Shown here piece after piece: positions 1 to 12,434 of a DNA stretch of 64,000 bases. The notes beneath the pieces were generated by a model, which was given only the letters and a program-made list of their open reading frames with translations, made no database searches and was not told where the DNA came from. The position numbers were made by a program, and so were the translations under genes. This stretch comes from Rhinopithecus roxellana (Eukaryota > Chordata > Mammalia > Primates > Cercopithecidae), in NCBI RefSeq assembly GCF_007565055.1, contig NC_044551.1:99782266-99846265 (forward strand). The letters run 5' to 3'. Each line of letters starts with the position of its first letter. The first letter of the stretch is position 1.

Positions 1-418
1 TGAGTGGATGAAGAAAATGTGAAATATATAAGCACACACACACACATACCATGGAGTACTACTCAGCCATAAAAAGGAACAAAATAATGGCATTCACAGA
101 AACCTGGATGAAATTGGAGACCATTATTCTAAGTGAAGTAACTCAGGGGTGGAAAAACAAACATTCTGTGTTCTCATTCATAAGTGGGAGCTAAGCTATG
201 AGGATGCAAAAGCATAAGAATGATACAACGGACATTGGGGACTCATGGGGAAAGAGTGGGGACAGGGGCTGGTGAGGGATGAAAGACTACACATTGGGTA
301 CAGTGTACACTGCTTGGGTGATGGGTGCACCAAACTCTCAGAAATCACCACTAAAGAACTTATTCATGTAACCAAACACCCCCTGTTCCCCCAAAACTCA
401 TCAAAATAATAAATAAAT
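1..418 (+). mobile_element. L1 3' end (5' part beyond window edge)
   Basis: The sequence carries the end of L1 ORF2 and the 3' UTR: the ACCATGGAGTACTACTCAGCC block, then CATTCATAAGTGGGAGCTAAGC, then a run ending in AATAATAAATAAATAATAC at about 400-421. This matches the intermediate-age primate L1 3' end (L1PA15-16/L1PB-like). The element continues to the left of the window, so its length, 5' end and left target-site duplication cannot be judged. A short (CA)n at 33-46 lies inside it. It is not coding: the ORF2 tail is interrupted. The subfamily is inferred from memory of consensus features. Confidence 0.8.
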
Positions 419-847
419 AATACATATGCTGTTGGGAAGGGATACTACAAACTTTGTCAATAAGATTTGTGTTGGTGGGGAGTTGTGAGTCTCTGAAATG
501 GGACACAGGCTTGGCCCTGGAATTGGGGTAGTAGGTATTAGAAATTAAACACTAAAGAAGAGAAGTAGCAAAAGGTTGCTGGTTATGAAATTTGCTAGCA
601 GGATTTTTTTTTTCTTGAATTTAGGAATGGCAAATAAAAATATTCCTAGAGGACTCCCATATAGACCCATAGGCCTAATTCAAACTTTATAATTTCAGAT
701 GGAGAATTACTATAGAAAAGTACTTTTCTTGTCATAATTCAAGTAAACCTCTTCCTAATTGAAGAAATCAATTTTGTTTTATTATAATTACCATTATGAG
801 ATATAATGACCATAGAAACATTTTTTAAAAGTGACCACGGAATTAAC
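419..847. other. Unassigned AT-rich sequence
   Basis: No open frame of note, no recognisable repeat and no regulatory motif that I can support. Confidence 0.5.
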
Positions 848-975
848 AATTTGTTGAACACCTGTATTGGAGTCAGCTAATGTATTAATATCAAGCCCTT
901 TACCAACTACTGTGGAGAATCAGGAACATAAATGAGGGATTCTGCTTTTAAGGCACTCACACAGGCTAGAGAGAA
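848..975 (-). repeat. L2-like ancient LINE fragment
   Basis: The TTGTTGAACACCTGTATTGGAG block followed by a CTTTTAAGGCACTCACACAGGCTAG block resembles the reverse of the L2 3' tail (tail repeat, then the 'aaggagctcacagtctag' part). It is strongly diverged, so the family call is inferred. Confidence 0.45.
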
Positions 976-1223
976 ACCACATCATGTCATATGATAAAGT
1001 AACTGAGAGGGTCAAGGCAGGGTTTATTAGATGCCAAGTGATATGAGCTATGGGAATTCAGAGGATAGAGGCTCATGAGGACAAGAATAGTTAAGCCTTC
1101 CTGGGAAATGCAGGTCCTTTCTGTGACTTGTGAAGATAAAGTTTCCAAACAATAAAAATGTTGCTTATTTTTTTCTACAGTGTAACAATAATGAACAAAA
1201 TATAAGCATTTCAAACAAGTGGG

Positions 1224-1405
1224 GCTTGGGACTCAGAATATCTTGGTTTCAATTCCCACCCTGATACTTACTGGACATGTGTCATCTTGGACATATTATT
1301 TAACCTCTTGGAGTGCTTGCTCCTCTGTAAAGTGGGTTTAGGTAATACTTTATAGAATCCTTGTGAAAGTTTAATGAGATAATTTACCTAAATTAAGTTA
1401 TTAAC
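1224..1405 (+). repeat. MIR SINE
   Basis: Core MIR order is visible: GGACTCAGAATATCTTGGTTTCAATTCC, then ACTTACTGGACATGTG, ATTATTTAACCTCTTGGAG, CCTCTGTAAAGTGGG and TTTAATGAGATAA. It is an ancient tRNA-derived SINE, heavily mutated and without intact pol III boxes. About 180 bases are retained of a family consensus near 260. Confidence 0.7.
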
Positions 1406-1424
1406 AGAGTAACAATTTCAGAGG

Positions 1425-1510
1425 CTGATGTTATTACCCAAGTGATTTTGCATGACATGGAGAAGACATTGTTCTTGCTCTCAAGGATTTTATGACCTGA
1501 AAGAGCTACT
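1425..1510. repeat. Member A of a diverged direct repeat
   Basis: The stretch from ATTACCCAAGTGATTTTGCATG to TCAAGGATTTTATGACCTGAAAG recurs at 2570-2655 with moderate divergence. It may be two copies of an L2-like tail or a local duplication. Confidence 0.45.
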
Positions 1511-2569
1511 TGCTAGCTTGAGGAGGGATGCTAGAAGAATGGGTACCATGCTGGGGGCTGCATTGTCTGTACTTACTGGCAAAGTCCTTGTGTGTTTCTA
1601 AGTTCTTTATCACTGTCTCCTGTGACAGATGTCCTTCAATACCTTATTTGCATTCAGCATAGTTTTTCATGTATAAAATCTTTGTGTATTGCTTTCTTTT
1701 TCATTTGAAAATCTTAAGTTTGCTGTAAAGTAACATATCAGATAATTTAGAACTAAATTTTTTGGGGGATTATATACCCTGTGCATTTATTTCATTAAAT
1801 AAAAATGAGAAACTCAAATAAGATGAAAATTATTTTAGAGTTTACACGAATAAAGTTATTTTCAATCCTTATTTTCAAAGCTTTCAAATAAAAAATGAGA
1901 AGCAGAAGGAAAAAAATACACTGGCTTTTTTCTTACTGAAAATTCTAGATCTTGGTTACCAAATATATTAACTGTATTATAGACTAGATGTTGTAATGGT
2001 TTCTGCTAATGATGTCAAAATAATGCACAGTGTTGGATTTATAATTCAAATATTTTAATATACTCTTCATACATACATTTTTAAAAAAGTGAATGTTTAT
2101 TCAGCTTGTTCTATTTGAGAATATTTTAATCCTTTATGAATATATACAGACCCCCCAGGAGCAGACTCTGAATCCAGCAGCGTCAACTCAAATTTCAGAT
2201 CCAGGAAAGAGTTATGCTAGCAATTATGAGGCATGCTCTTTTTGAGTTCATAGATCTTTATTACACACGTACAAGATGCATAATTTGAAATGATCTTCTT
2301 TTTTTCTTTTCTCTTTAGAAAGAATAAAAAGTCTAACATTCTATTGAGAATGACAAAAGAGACTGGATTATTCTACATAGTATTATATCTATTGTTTCTG
2401 CTTTGGTTAACCTGTATATTCTCCTAAAAATCCATGTAAAAGAAGCTTTAAAATTATATTTTTCTCTCAGTGTTAAGGAGAGGAATGATTTTAGTCATAG
2501 TGAAAGAAAATGTTTTTTAAGATTCCGAGAAAATTCCTAAACCATAGGAATGCATTCATTGAAAGGAAG
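1511..2569. other. Unassigned sequence
   Basis: AT-rich, with no gene, no structured RNA and no repeat that I can name. Confidence 0.5.
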
Positions 2570-2655
2570 ACATTGTGCTATTACCCAAGGGATTTTACAT
2601 GAATGGAAAATACATTGTTCCTGTTCTCAAGGCTTTTGTGACCTAAAGGTAAATT
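2570..2655. repeat. Member B of a diverged direct repeat
   Basis: ATTACCCAAGGGATTTTACATG to TCAAGGCTTTTGTGACCTAAAGG aligns with 1425-1510 in the same orientation, about 1.14 kb away. Confidence 0.45.
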
Positions 2656-3948
2656 AAGAAAAGATGTGACTATCAGTGAAACTCTGAGCTGCATTTTCCT
2701 GCAGCCTTTCCCCTTTGCACTCTTCTGGACTGAGAAGTATTAAATGTGAGTAATAATTTTTAAAAGCTCCCCTTTAAGGGCGCATCGGCATTTAGAAAAA
2801 TATCAAAATATTTCAGTGAAGAAGGGGAGAATGAAGAGTTTTGACTATACTTATTTTTTGGCAGCAGGGAAAGAGTTGGTTGCTTAAAACATGTGGGAGG
2901 GTAAGTTCACTCTATGAGTCATGGAGAGTTAATGTTTGTTTTAATGTCAAGTTCCTATGCCCACATCTTCTGAGTTGGAAACATTATCCTCACCCCAGGA
3001 TTGAGTCTTGATTACCCATTGTCAATATTCCTCCCAAAGGGATTATTTTCTCCATCTACATAGATATTATTTCATTGCTTATTAGCTCCTTTCAGGGAGA
3101 GCAAACTAAATATTTAAGGACTAATAAATTTTATGTGTGTTTATTAGCAAGGTATTTAGATATTGCCTCTTTCATAGATAAACTATAATTGCAACCAACT
3201 GCTAAGGAGCAAAATTGTATCTGTAATACTAATCTTTTCTTTATCATATTTTGATAGGATACATGCATTAATTTAAAAAATTGAATTAAATGGATGAAAA
3301 TAGAAATTTTAAAAGCATGTTCAGAAGAGTCTAAAAGTTTGAATGACAGGAAAAGAGTAGAAAATGAGAAATAAACTTTGCTCTCTCTTGCAATAATGGT
3401 TCTCTAACACTTCACTTTTATATAAAGCTCTCCAGCAAGTATTTTAGAATTCCCCTTTTCCTGTGTGACTACATTTTATTATCAGTGTAAATACATTTGC
3501 ACAAATACATCAGGGTAAATACATTTATCCTTTAAATGCTTTCTTTTCCAAGGTATATAATTTCATGTTTCAACTAAGATCTCTGATCTTATGATGTGAA
3601 AATGAATTGAAGTAAGCTAGTTTGTTATAAAGAGGGAGTGTTTTGAAAATCCTAAAATCACTGAATACTAGGATTTATTGTTCTTCTGCCTTCTATTTAA
3701 CATTGATTTTCAGAAGAAATGGCACAGGGCTTTTTCATCAGATGAATTCTTCCCAGTCTTGGATAGATTGTCTGCCAAGAATTTTCTGTCTTTGGCAAGG
3801 ACAATTGAACGAAAATTTTAGGTTTCCTTGGCTTCTACTTATGGGAGTCTCAAACCTAGAACACCTTTTATGCAGCCAGTTTTCTTCTTTTACTCCTTTG
3901 GACTATTCACTCTTGGTCCTCCACTGTCAAAGATACCACCATTCAGGG
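2656..3948. other. Unassigned sequence
   Basis: No gene or repeat recognised. The open frame at 3643-3981 runs into the (GT)n tract and has no recognisable protein content. Confidence 0.45.
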
Positions 3949-3975
3949 GTGTGTGTGTGTGTGTGTGTGTGTGTG
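3949..3975. repeat. (GT)n microsatellite
   Basis: An uninterrupted GT run of about 13 units sits directly against the 5' end of the LTR at 3974. It masks any target-site duplication on that side. Confidence 0.9.
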
Positions 3976-4740
3976 AAGTAGTGGTATTGACATGGATACA
4001 AGGCAGGGAAATACTGGGTAGAAGAACGCGGTTCCCTGGCAAAGGCCCCACCCTCCAGCCTAGAAACCCGTGGCCCTAAATGGGAACAGGCATTCCTCTT
4101 TTCAGGACCAAATGTTGCCTTTTGGCCTGCCACGCCCCCTATCCTATACCCGTAAAAACCCCAAAGCCAATGTTCCATGAGCAGATGAGCAGAAGAGCAT
4201 CAGAGCCGCATGGCAAAGGAGAAGAGAAGTAGCATCCAAACATGGAGAGGAGTTCGCCTGGGGATGGCTGGAGAGGAGATTGGCTGTGGGATGGCCAAAC
4301 TCCAGGGGAAGATCTTCTTCCCATTCCATATTCTTTCCAATTCCCCATCCATCCCCTGAAAGCCACTTCCACCACTCAATAAAATCTCCACATTCACCAT
4401 TCATCAAGTCTGTTTGACCTGATTCTTCCTGGACGCTGGACAAGGACCCAGGTACCAAGAGGGCAAGGTGTGAAAGGCTGTCACTGTGACTCTCTACTGA
4501 GCTGGTTTAACACTTAGCCGCCTGTGAATGGCAACTGCTAAAAGAACATTAATTGTAACACATTCCCTAGATGCCACTCTGAGGCCAGAACCCAAAAGCA
4601 CTCACTCTGGTTCCCGCAGCTGCCTGTCTGCATGCTTCCTGTCCTGTAAGGGGTTTGAGTGCACTAAGCTCAAACTGAGCAAGGGAGCCACATCCTGTTA
4701 CAAGTCCCTCCAGTAGGTCAGGGAACTCTCTCGTTTTAGT
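3974..4740 (+). mobile_element. Solo LTR, ERV1-like (copy 1)
   Basis: About 766 bases begin with TGAAGTAGTGG and match, over their length, the 762-base LTR at 27425-28186. Seen: a TATA-like CCTATACCCGTAAAA near 4140, the polyadenylation signal AATAAA at 4378-4383, and the shared downstream blocks GATTCTTCCTGGACGC and GTAAGGGGTTTGAGTGCAC. No primer-binding site or gag follows, so this is a solo LTR left by LTR-LTR recombination. I cannot name the family. The layout (TATA box, signal in the R region, long U5) suits a gammaretrovirus-like ERV1. Open frames inside it on either strand are chance frames. Confidence 0.75.
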
Positions 4741-6144
4741 ACTGGGGAGAGAGTGGATGACATGCCAGGGAAGAGACAGAGTGTCAATAAGAGAAATGCA
4801 GGAAAATACACGTAAAGTTTTGAGTCCAAAGGCCAGCTGGACTGGGTCCCTGCCATCAGTGTGCTTTACCATGTGGTTTTCCATGGTCTGAAAAACAGTC
4901 CAGGTTTATAGTGGAATGTCCCAATACAAGGTGAAAATGATGCCTGGATTGAGACTATTTCTTGGCTGGTTACTGTTACTAGGCTTTTGTAGTTTTAATG
5001 TTATGATGTGCAGTATTATCTTCTATGTATCTGTCTTTTTATTTCCATTCTATATAATGATGCCAGGATAGTAATAATTACTATGAATCTCACAGGGGAT
5101 ATTTTAATGATTAAAATGATAACATCCTAAGAAGCAATATAGATAGAAAGCAAAGTGAGTAAAGTAAGATGTATTTAATGAATAATTTAATGCAGCAGTT
5201 TCCATTGTCCTTGCAAAACAAATTAATAAGATGCAGTGAACTTCAATTTATTCTTTTTAAGTGCTTTCTCTTGAAAGTCACTAGAGCATTATCATCAAGA
5301 AAAAATAAAAATTAGGTAGCATTCTCTGTCCTCAGAGGTACAATGTTCCCTTTTGCTTTGAAGTGAGTCACAAAAATTATATTTTTATATAGAATTCAAA
5401 AGATACCTTAATTTCTTTAAAAAATTGACTAATGGGAAATTTGCAATGTAATTTTGTAATTTTGTTCGTAGAGTTTCTTTCTGAGACCTTTCTCCCTCTG
5501 AAAATAGGTTCAAGGCCTGTGGAATAAATGAGGCCTCTGGCCATGTTTTAAGAACCCCTAATATTCCCCCTCTCCTCTCCTCCTTGGCTCTACATCCTTG
5601 TCTTCCAACCTGCACAGTTTCCTTTTTCATATACTAGGGAGGGCATTTACCCATGCTAGAAAAGCGGCTTCAAACCCAGATGTTACAGGGGTCAAACTGA
5701 TAATCTAAGTAAAGTGGGCCAGGTGCAAGGGAAAGGGTTTGTCGGGGTTGTGGCAGATTACAGGTGCATGCTCCCTCTATGGGACACAGCCCATTCAACA
5801 CTGGGAAGAGTGACCATTCCAGTACACAGGTCAGGTGGTCACATCCCTAACTTTTACAGGGGAGCCAAAAGTTTTCTTAGGTCAACTTTCTTGACGTTTG
5901 CATGTTAGGAAGTGATTCATATTTTTTCAAAAGAATGTGACAGCAAGCAGTGTACTCTTGCTGGCTGTCCTTGAGCAATTATTTAACAAAGTTGGCCCTA
6001 GAATGGCCAGGTATTATTCTTGGGTACTCAGCTTAAAAACTGTCCAATTTGGACATTATCCTAATAGAAGCTTTTCTGTCTCTCAGTGACTATAACCGTA
6101 CACTTCCATGGATATAATAATGCCCTGGTTTTACAGTATGTTTG
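4741..6144. other. Unassigned sequence
   Basis: No gene and no repeat named. The frames at 5385-5630 and 5714-5908 show no domain, signal peptide or recognisable composition. Confidence 0.45.
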
Positions 6145-6340
6145 GTAGTTTCGTAAAATCTTTTACACATATTGGCTTATAAAGCTTTAAGGATAACAAG
6201 TGAGATTTGGCAGTGCTAACGTTATCGTTACAGACGGGGAAACTGAGGCTTGGAAGGTTTGCATTCCTTGTGTTAATATTGTAACAAAAATAAGAGGCAC
6301 AGGTGGATCAAGGATTTATATCTTCTGACTCTTTGCCCAG
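6145..6340 (-). repeat. MIR SINE, reverse orientation
   Basis: The ACAGACGGGGAAACTGAGGCTTGGAAGG block is the reversed MIR core. The following AGAGGCACAGGTGGATCAAGGATTTATA and CTTCTGACTC fit the rest of the family. Strongly diverged. Confidence 0.6.
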
Positions 6341-6344
6341 GGCA

Positions 6345-6977
6345 TTTCCTATTCACTTTCAGTCTTTTGAGATCTGTAAATAGTTTAAATGTATAATACA
6401 TTGTAAAATCTCAGCACTCAAGCCCTTAAGAAGTACTTGAAAATCATTAAAAACTCATTTCAGTTCCTTGAGAGGTAAACATTATTGTGCTGTTTTATAA
6501 AAAGAAGAAGAGGGATTCAGGCTCAATCATTGTGAGAATGTTGTCAGTTTCAAATTGTATTTCTTGTCTTTGTATTTCCCAGTTTGATACTCCACTGACT
6601 AGAATTTTTTATGTTCATCATTATTCCCTGCTGTGATTCTAAACCTAGCATCTCCTTGACATGAGAAATCATTTTAAGCATACCGTGAGTGCCTAGTGCA
6701 TAGTAACAATTGTCAATGAACCACAGAAGAGAAATTAAGACTTGTCTTTGCACATATAATTGTGAGAGGAATACATGATCTATAAGAATGCAAATATTTG
6801 TAAGATTTTTAAAATTAATGCAGACACATGGAAAAAATAAAAAAGGATGCAGAAGAGATGTCCTAGTTTAGGTTGCTCTTGTGAGGAGATTCTGAGATAA
6901 GAGCCTATGGGCTGGGGTTTGTTTGTGGAGTGTTCAAACAGAGAAGGGAAGGATTAAGAAGAATTTAAAAATAAAGA
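6345..6977. other. Unassigned sequence
   Basis: No supported feature. Confidence 0.45.
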
Positions 6978-7336
6978 AGAAAGTTATTGGCCGGGCGCGG
7001 TGGCACACGCCTGTAATCCTAGCACTTTGAGAGGCCGAGGTGGGTGGATCACCTGAGGTTGGGAGTTCTGGACCAGCCTGACCAACATGGAGGAAACTCC
7101 GCCTCTACTAAAAATACAAAAACAATTAGCGGAGCGTGGTGGCGCATGCCTGTAATTCCAGCAACTCGGGAGGCTGAGGCAGGAGAATCTCTTGAATCCG
7201 GGCGGGAGAGGTTGCAGTGAGCCGAGGTTGCGCCATTGCACTCCAGCCTGGGCAACAGGAGAGAAACTCCGTCTCAAAAAAAAAAGCAAAACAAAACAAA
7301 AACAACAACAACAAAAAACAAAACCAGAAAGTTATT
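6978..7336 (+). mobile_element. AluS with 11-bp target-site duplications
   Basis: The left monomer starts GGCCGGGCGCGGTGGC at 6989; the right monomer ends CAGGAGAGAAACTCCGTCTC, followed by an A-rich tail that has evolved into AAAAC/AAC repeats up to about 7325. The TSD AGAAAGTTATT is perfect at 6978-6988 and 7326-7336. CACCTGAGGTTGGGAGTTC and CCAGCCTGACCAACATGG place it with AluS rather than AluY. A GCC trinucleotide variant CACACGCC is seen at the start. Pol III A/B boxes are recognisable but not tested. Confidence 0.93.
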
Positions 7337-8689
7337 ATAAAGGGGCATTATTGAGTTCATCCCACTGTGGACAGCTGCAGCTCATCGTGCAATATCATAT
7401 GAGGACTATATAGAATACCTCAGAATGACCTGTCCAAAGATCAATGTGGAGAAGCATTTGATCATTGATTTCCATACACCCAGGGTTGCCCATACACACA
7501 CAGGGGCACCTCTGACTTGTTTTGAGCACTGCAGCAGCATCAGAGAAGCCTTGGAGTACAGCAGGAAGGCATTGAAGGTGGCATGCACTTGAGGTAAAGA
7601 GCCATTTGTGTGAAGTAAGTTGATGTCTGACCCAAAAGGTCACAGTTAGCGTGGCTGGAAATACAGATGAGGCCAAGGAGCTGTTAGATTGTGCACAAGA
7701 GTTGTCTGATGCAACAGCTTGTCAACAAGAATAACAGATTTCCATTTGGGTATTTTTTAGTCTTTTAATAGTACATCATAAAAATAAATAGTATTTAATA
7801 ATCTAAATAGTATTTCTTTATTTATAAACTTTATACACTCCTTTCGCTCCTCCCCTTAACTCATTATAATTTTCAGTTATTTTATTGGTAATGGTGTAGT
7901 TTTAAATAATATACTCAAAAAGACTATTTCTTAGTTTAATAAATTTTAGTAGTTTCTTTTGATTTTTTAGTGAGTTGAGATTTTTGCCCCTACTTTTGCC
8001 TTCATTTATCTGCTTCCACATCTGCCTCCAGCAGTTGACAACTATCCCTTAATTTTTATTTTTTACTGTCAAGGTTGATAACTTTATGTTCTCTTTTGTA
8101 TCCTTAATTATCTGTGCTTTCTCTGTAGTTCGATCTACAGTTTAACAATCAACAGCATTTAGCTACTTATCTTACATATAAGAATGATGTCCTGGAATTA
8201 TATATTTTCCAGTGGGTCTCAAATCATGACCCTTGTACAGCTTGAAAAAAAATTCCTATCATTAAGGTCGAAATGAGTTATCTTTCATGCCGTCAGAATC
8301 TGAAAATTATGTCATGTAGACTTTACCCTGTATGTGTATGCATGTGTATATTTCCCCAGAGTTTCTAATTGCCTTTCATTTCTTCTTGTTGAAAGAAAAT
8401 GAATGTCTTATTTACCATATCACTTTAAAGGTTCTACCCTTTAATCATTGTATCTCTGGAATGGCATTTATTCTATACATTTCTTTTTGAAGACCATTTT
8501 GGTGCTAATTGGTTTCTTGATATCATTTTGACCAATGGCTTTTGTACTTATTCCACTTTGGTTATACTGTGATACTATTCATTTCACTTCTCTGTTCGTT
8601 CTAGCGTTTCTTGGATTTCACATTTTTCCATTCCTTGATTTGAACTGATTTTGCTTATTTCAATATGTTCTCAAGTAATTAAACTGTCT
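7337..8689. other. Unassigned sequence
   Basis: AT-rich. The frame at 7395-7676 (minus) has no recognisable domain. Parts of 8300-8690 may be more of the old L1 listed next, too diverged to call. Confidence 0.4.
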
Positions 8690-9000
8690 TGGCAAGAAGT
8701 CATGAGTCTTTACATGCCTAAAATGCCTTTATTTGCACTCATATTTGATTGATAGTATAGCTTGTCTAGAAATCTAGTTCAAAATGATTTTCCTTTGTTC
8801 TTTAAAAGTACCACACATTGTCTTTTTGTATAAATGAGAAGTCTGATGCCGTCCAAATTCTTACTTTTTTTTTTTTTGTATGCAACCTATTTCCCCAAAT
8901 CTTACCCTGGAAACTTTTAGGATCTTTTATTTCTTTACCTTAGAATTGCTGAATTTAAAACAATACATCTTCTAATTCATTGCCTAAGAGCTCCTTTTTA
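8690..9000 (-). repeat. Old L1 (L1M/HAL1-like) ORF1-side fragment
   Basis: ATGCCTAAAATGCCTTTATTTG, TTGATTGATAGTATAGC and AATGAGAAGTCTGATGCC follow, in order, the reversed ORF1-to-spacer part of old mammalian L1/HAL1 elements. Very diverged; a T-run at about 8867-8878 sits inside it. Confidence 0.55.
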
Positions 9001-9571
9001 TAACAGGATACTTGTTAATGAAACTCATTTTGGATTATTGCTTGAAAACTTCTTTTTATACCATATGGAATCCACCATGGCCTGGATCCTATGTGCTGTT
9101 AATTTAAACACCATCTTAAAAATGAGAGTTTTGGACTTGGCACTGTGAACTCATCACAGCCCCTCTGTCAGAATATTTGATACTTACTGTCATAATGGCT
9201 TTGTTAATTGAAGACTGGATAAATTTTACCCTTGGGTTAGTTCTTTTTTGGGTACATGTGAATATTACAGGGCAAACTGGAAAAGATCAGTCAATGGCAA
9301 AGTACAGCACTATGGTATCAACCTACAAAATGATCTGTAACTTAACCTCAGCTTTAAGAGCCCAAACCAGCCTGTTACCTGCTTTTATGTGTATAGCCAG
9401 ACCTCCAGTGTACCTTAATTTCATTTATTCTTCTCATACCTGAAGTAAATTTTAGTTTTAAACTAAAAACATAAGGTTTAAGTCTGTCTTCTATGAATCT
9501 ACTTGGCACTGAGTAGGCTCCTTTAGTCTAAAGGTTTATGACTTTCTATGGTTCTGGACATTGTCGTCGTT
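9001..9571. other. Unassigned sequence
   Basis: No gene. The frame at 9177-9443 has no known domain. Confidence 0.45.
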
Positions 9572-9586
9572 CCCCCCCCCCCCCCC
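9572..9586. repeat. C15 homopolymer
   Basis: Fifteen consecutive C directly precede the left target-site duplication of the L1 at 9605. Confidence 0.9.
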
Positions 9587-9589
9587 ATA

Positions 9590-10315
9590 AAAATGTGGTA
9601 CAGACAGTTAGAATGGCAATCATTAAAAAGTCAGGAAACACCACGTGCTGGAGAGGAGGTGGAGAAATAGGAACACTTTTACACTGTTGGTGGGACTGTA
9701 AACTAGTTCAACCATTGTGGAAAACAGTGTGGTGATTCCTTAAGGATCTAGAACTAGAAATATCATTTGACCCAGCCATCTCATTACTGGGTATATACCC
9801 AAAGGATTATAAATCATGCTGCTATAAAGACACATGCACACGTATGTTTATTGCGGTACTATTCACAATAGCAAAGACTTGGAACCAACCCAAATGTCCA
9901 TCAATGATAGACTGGATTAAGAAAATGTGACACATATACACCATGGAATACTGTGCACTCATAAAAAAAGGATGAGTTCGTGTCCTTTGTAGGGACATGG
10001 ATGCAGCTGGAAACCATCATTCCCAGTAAACTACTGCAAGAACAGAAAACCAAACACCGCATGTTCTCACTCATAGGTGGGAATTGAACAATGAGATCAC
10101 TTGGACACAGGGTGGGGAACATCACACACTAGGGCCTGTTGTGGGATGGGGGAGGGTGGAGGGATAGCATTAGGAGATATACCTAATGTAAACGACAAGT
10201 TAATGGGTGCAGCACACCAACATGGCACATGTATACATATGTAACAAACCTGCACGTTGTGCACATGTACCCTAGAACTTAAAGTATAATAAAAAAAAAA
10301 AAAATGTGGTACAGA
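9590..10315 (+). mobile_element. 5'-truncated L1PA with 15-bp TSDs
   Basis: It starts inside ORF2 at CAGTTAGAATGGCAATC (9605), in the C-terminal Cys-rich region, and runs through the ORF2 end (CACTCATAGGTGGGAATTG), the 3' UTR (GGGGGAGGGTGGAGGG, GCACATGTACCCTAGAACTT) and a 14-base poly(A) to 10304. The TSD AAAATGTGGTACAGA is perfect at 9590-9604 and 10301-10315, a classic target-primed insertion. Length about 700 bases. The ORF2 remnant is broken. Low divergence puts it in the primate L1PA series. Confidence 0.92.
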
Positions 10316-12434
10316 GTCAACACACCAATAGCCTCAGCTTTTTCCCCAGGAGGTCTACTAAACCTGTTTAGAAAAGATTTCTCTGATATATTTGCTTGAA
10401 CTGCAAATTACCACCATGAGTTGCTGTTTGCTCTGCATATGTTAGGGGGAAGGAAAATGGTTTTATTCCAGTAGCCTCCCTGTTTTAATCCCTCTGTCTC
10501 ACTCCTGCTTCTGAGCCTGCAGGCCCTAGAGATAAACCAAGAAGACTGAATCCTACTTCATTGCAGCTCACACCGGAGCATATTTTTAATTTTCTTTGCT
10601 CTCTTTACAACAGTCAACATTCTTTTCCCAAATTTCTATCTTTCAGAAATTTGTTGAACTCTCTGGCATGCTTATGGTCTCCCGCCAAACTAATTCTCTC
10701 CGCTTGCTTGGTTTAATTCCCTCTTCCATTCCTTCAAGATTATTTTTATGGCATCTCTTGAGGAAGCTTAAGTAATATCCAATTATATTTTTGTTTGCAT
10801 TTCTTAATACAAGCCTCAACCCTTTCTTCCTCTGTACTTAATTTTATCTTGAAGCTCTGATTTCATGTGAGTTTTCACTATAGGCTTGATAACAGAGATA
10901 CTGGTATTTACTCCTAAGAGAGAAATAGATGTGATACTTGTAAAAATATATAGTACCTCTTCTAATTGTTTCCTTTTCCATGCAAATAGTCATAAAATAC
11001 TTCTCATACCTCATTCACAAGATTTGATATCTCTTTAGTAGATGGGAAAAGTTTTGATTTATGTGCTCACTGTAGAAAGAGAGAAAAATATAAAATTAAA
11101 TGGTAATGTTTTACAAAAGTTATTGTTATGTGGTGAGCCTGTTTTTCTGTCAGCTGGGAGTCTTGTGTAGGTAATAAATCCCCACCAGTGATTTAGCATG
11201 TATAAAACACATCAATCCTTTTTATTGTATTTTGTGAGCCTTGACATTTATGATAATTTCCTTATATCTACTTAAAACTCTTTCTCTTATGATTGCATTA
11301 TTAAAGTGGATTTTTTGCCCTTGTTGGCTTATCTCATTAGCATGTGTTTATCATATATTTTTAGGGTAATTACCATTTTGGAATAATGCACACAACATTA
11401 AATGGATTCCCTAGTTTTAAAAGGTGTCAAGATAAAGGCAGTAGCTTTCACCCCTCCCATCTCTAATGTAGTCGAAAGACTACAAAAGACATTTTGATTT
11501 CTTGTCACTTGGGTCAATTGGATAATGGCAAGGATAATACGAACCCCTACCGTGTGTCCACAGTTGGTCCTGGATTGCAAAAAAATGATGAGAACACATT
11601 TCTATGGCATCCTCATTTTCACCGTCTCTGTTTGTTGTCCACCAATCAGTATTGTAAATTTGGAACTTAAGAAAGGACAGTATCTTAATTGATATTTGTA
11701 TGAAAGGGGAAAAAAGTCTCATGTTTCCTTATCTCTTAGAGTAAGAGTTTGACATGAAAGTACAATTCAGGGAAGTGGACACTTTTTATTTTCTAGTTAT
11801 TAAGTAAAATAAGATGTACTCCTATCTGGTCAGTTGTCAAACAATTAAAAATGGCTTTCCTTTCTCCATTCATACAAATGTATGCATATAAAGCAGTAGC
11901 TAATGCTCTCTGTAGTATTAAAGATGAATGTGAGACATGAAGATGTGGATATACATTCTAAGTTGTCAAAAAACCACTAAATCACACTCTGTAATTTTAC
12001 CATTGTATGTGTACTGCATAGCACTAAATTACTTGAAGTTGGTTATCAGTTTTTAGTGTTCTGGGCATTTGTTAGTTTGCCAGAATGTAATGAAACAAAA
12101 TTAAGTTTTTAAGGCATTTTCTTTGCAGTGCTTTTGGCTGCTGTTGTTTTTTGCTGTTGTTTCATTAGAAATCTTGTATTAATTTGTTGAATAAAACAAA
12201 TTATAGAGAATAAAGTCAGTATGTATTATAGGTTTGAATTACAATTCTGTTAGAGGCACAGTATTTTAAGGGTAGAATTAGAAAATAATGCTGTATCCAT
12301 TACATAAGGATGGACATGCTAATTTAAAATCTAATATTTAATAATTCATATTTTTCATTCCTGTAAAACTTCAAGCATATATAAAACTGTCTATTTTAGT
12401 GGTCTCAAGAGCAAGATAAAAAAGTGAAAGTGGC
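10316..12434. other. Unassigned sequence
   Basis: About 2.1 kb without a recognisable gene or repeat. The frames at 11398-11580 and 11480-11722 (minus) overlap each other and resemble nothing known to me. Confidence 0.45.
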
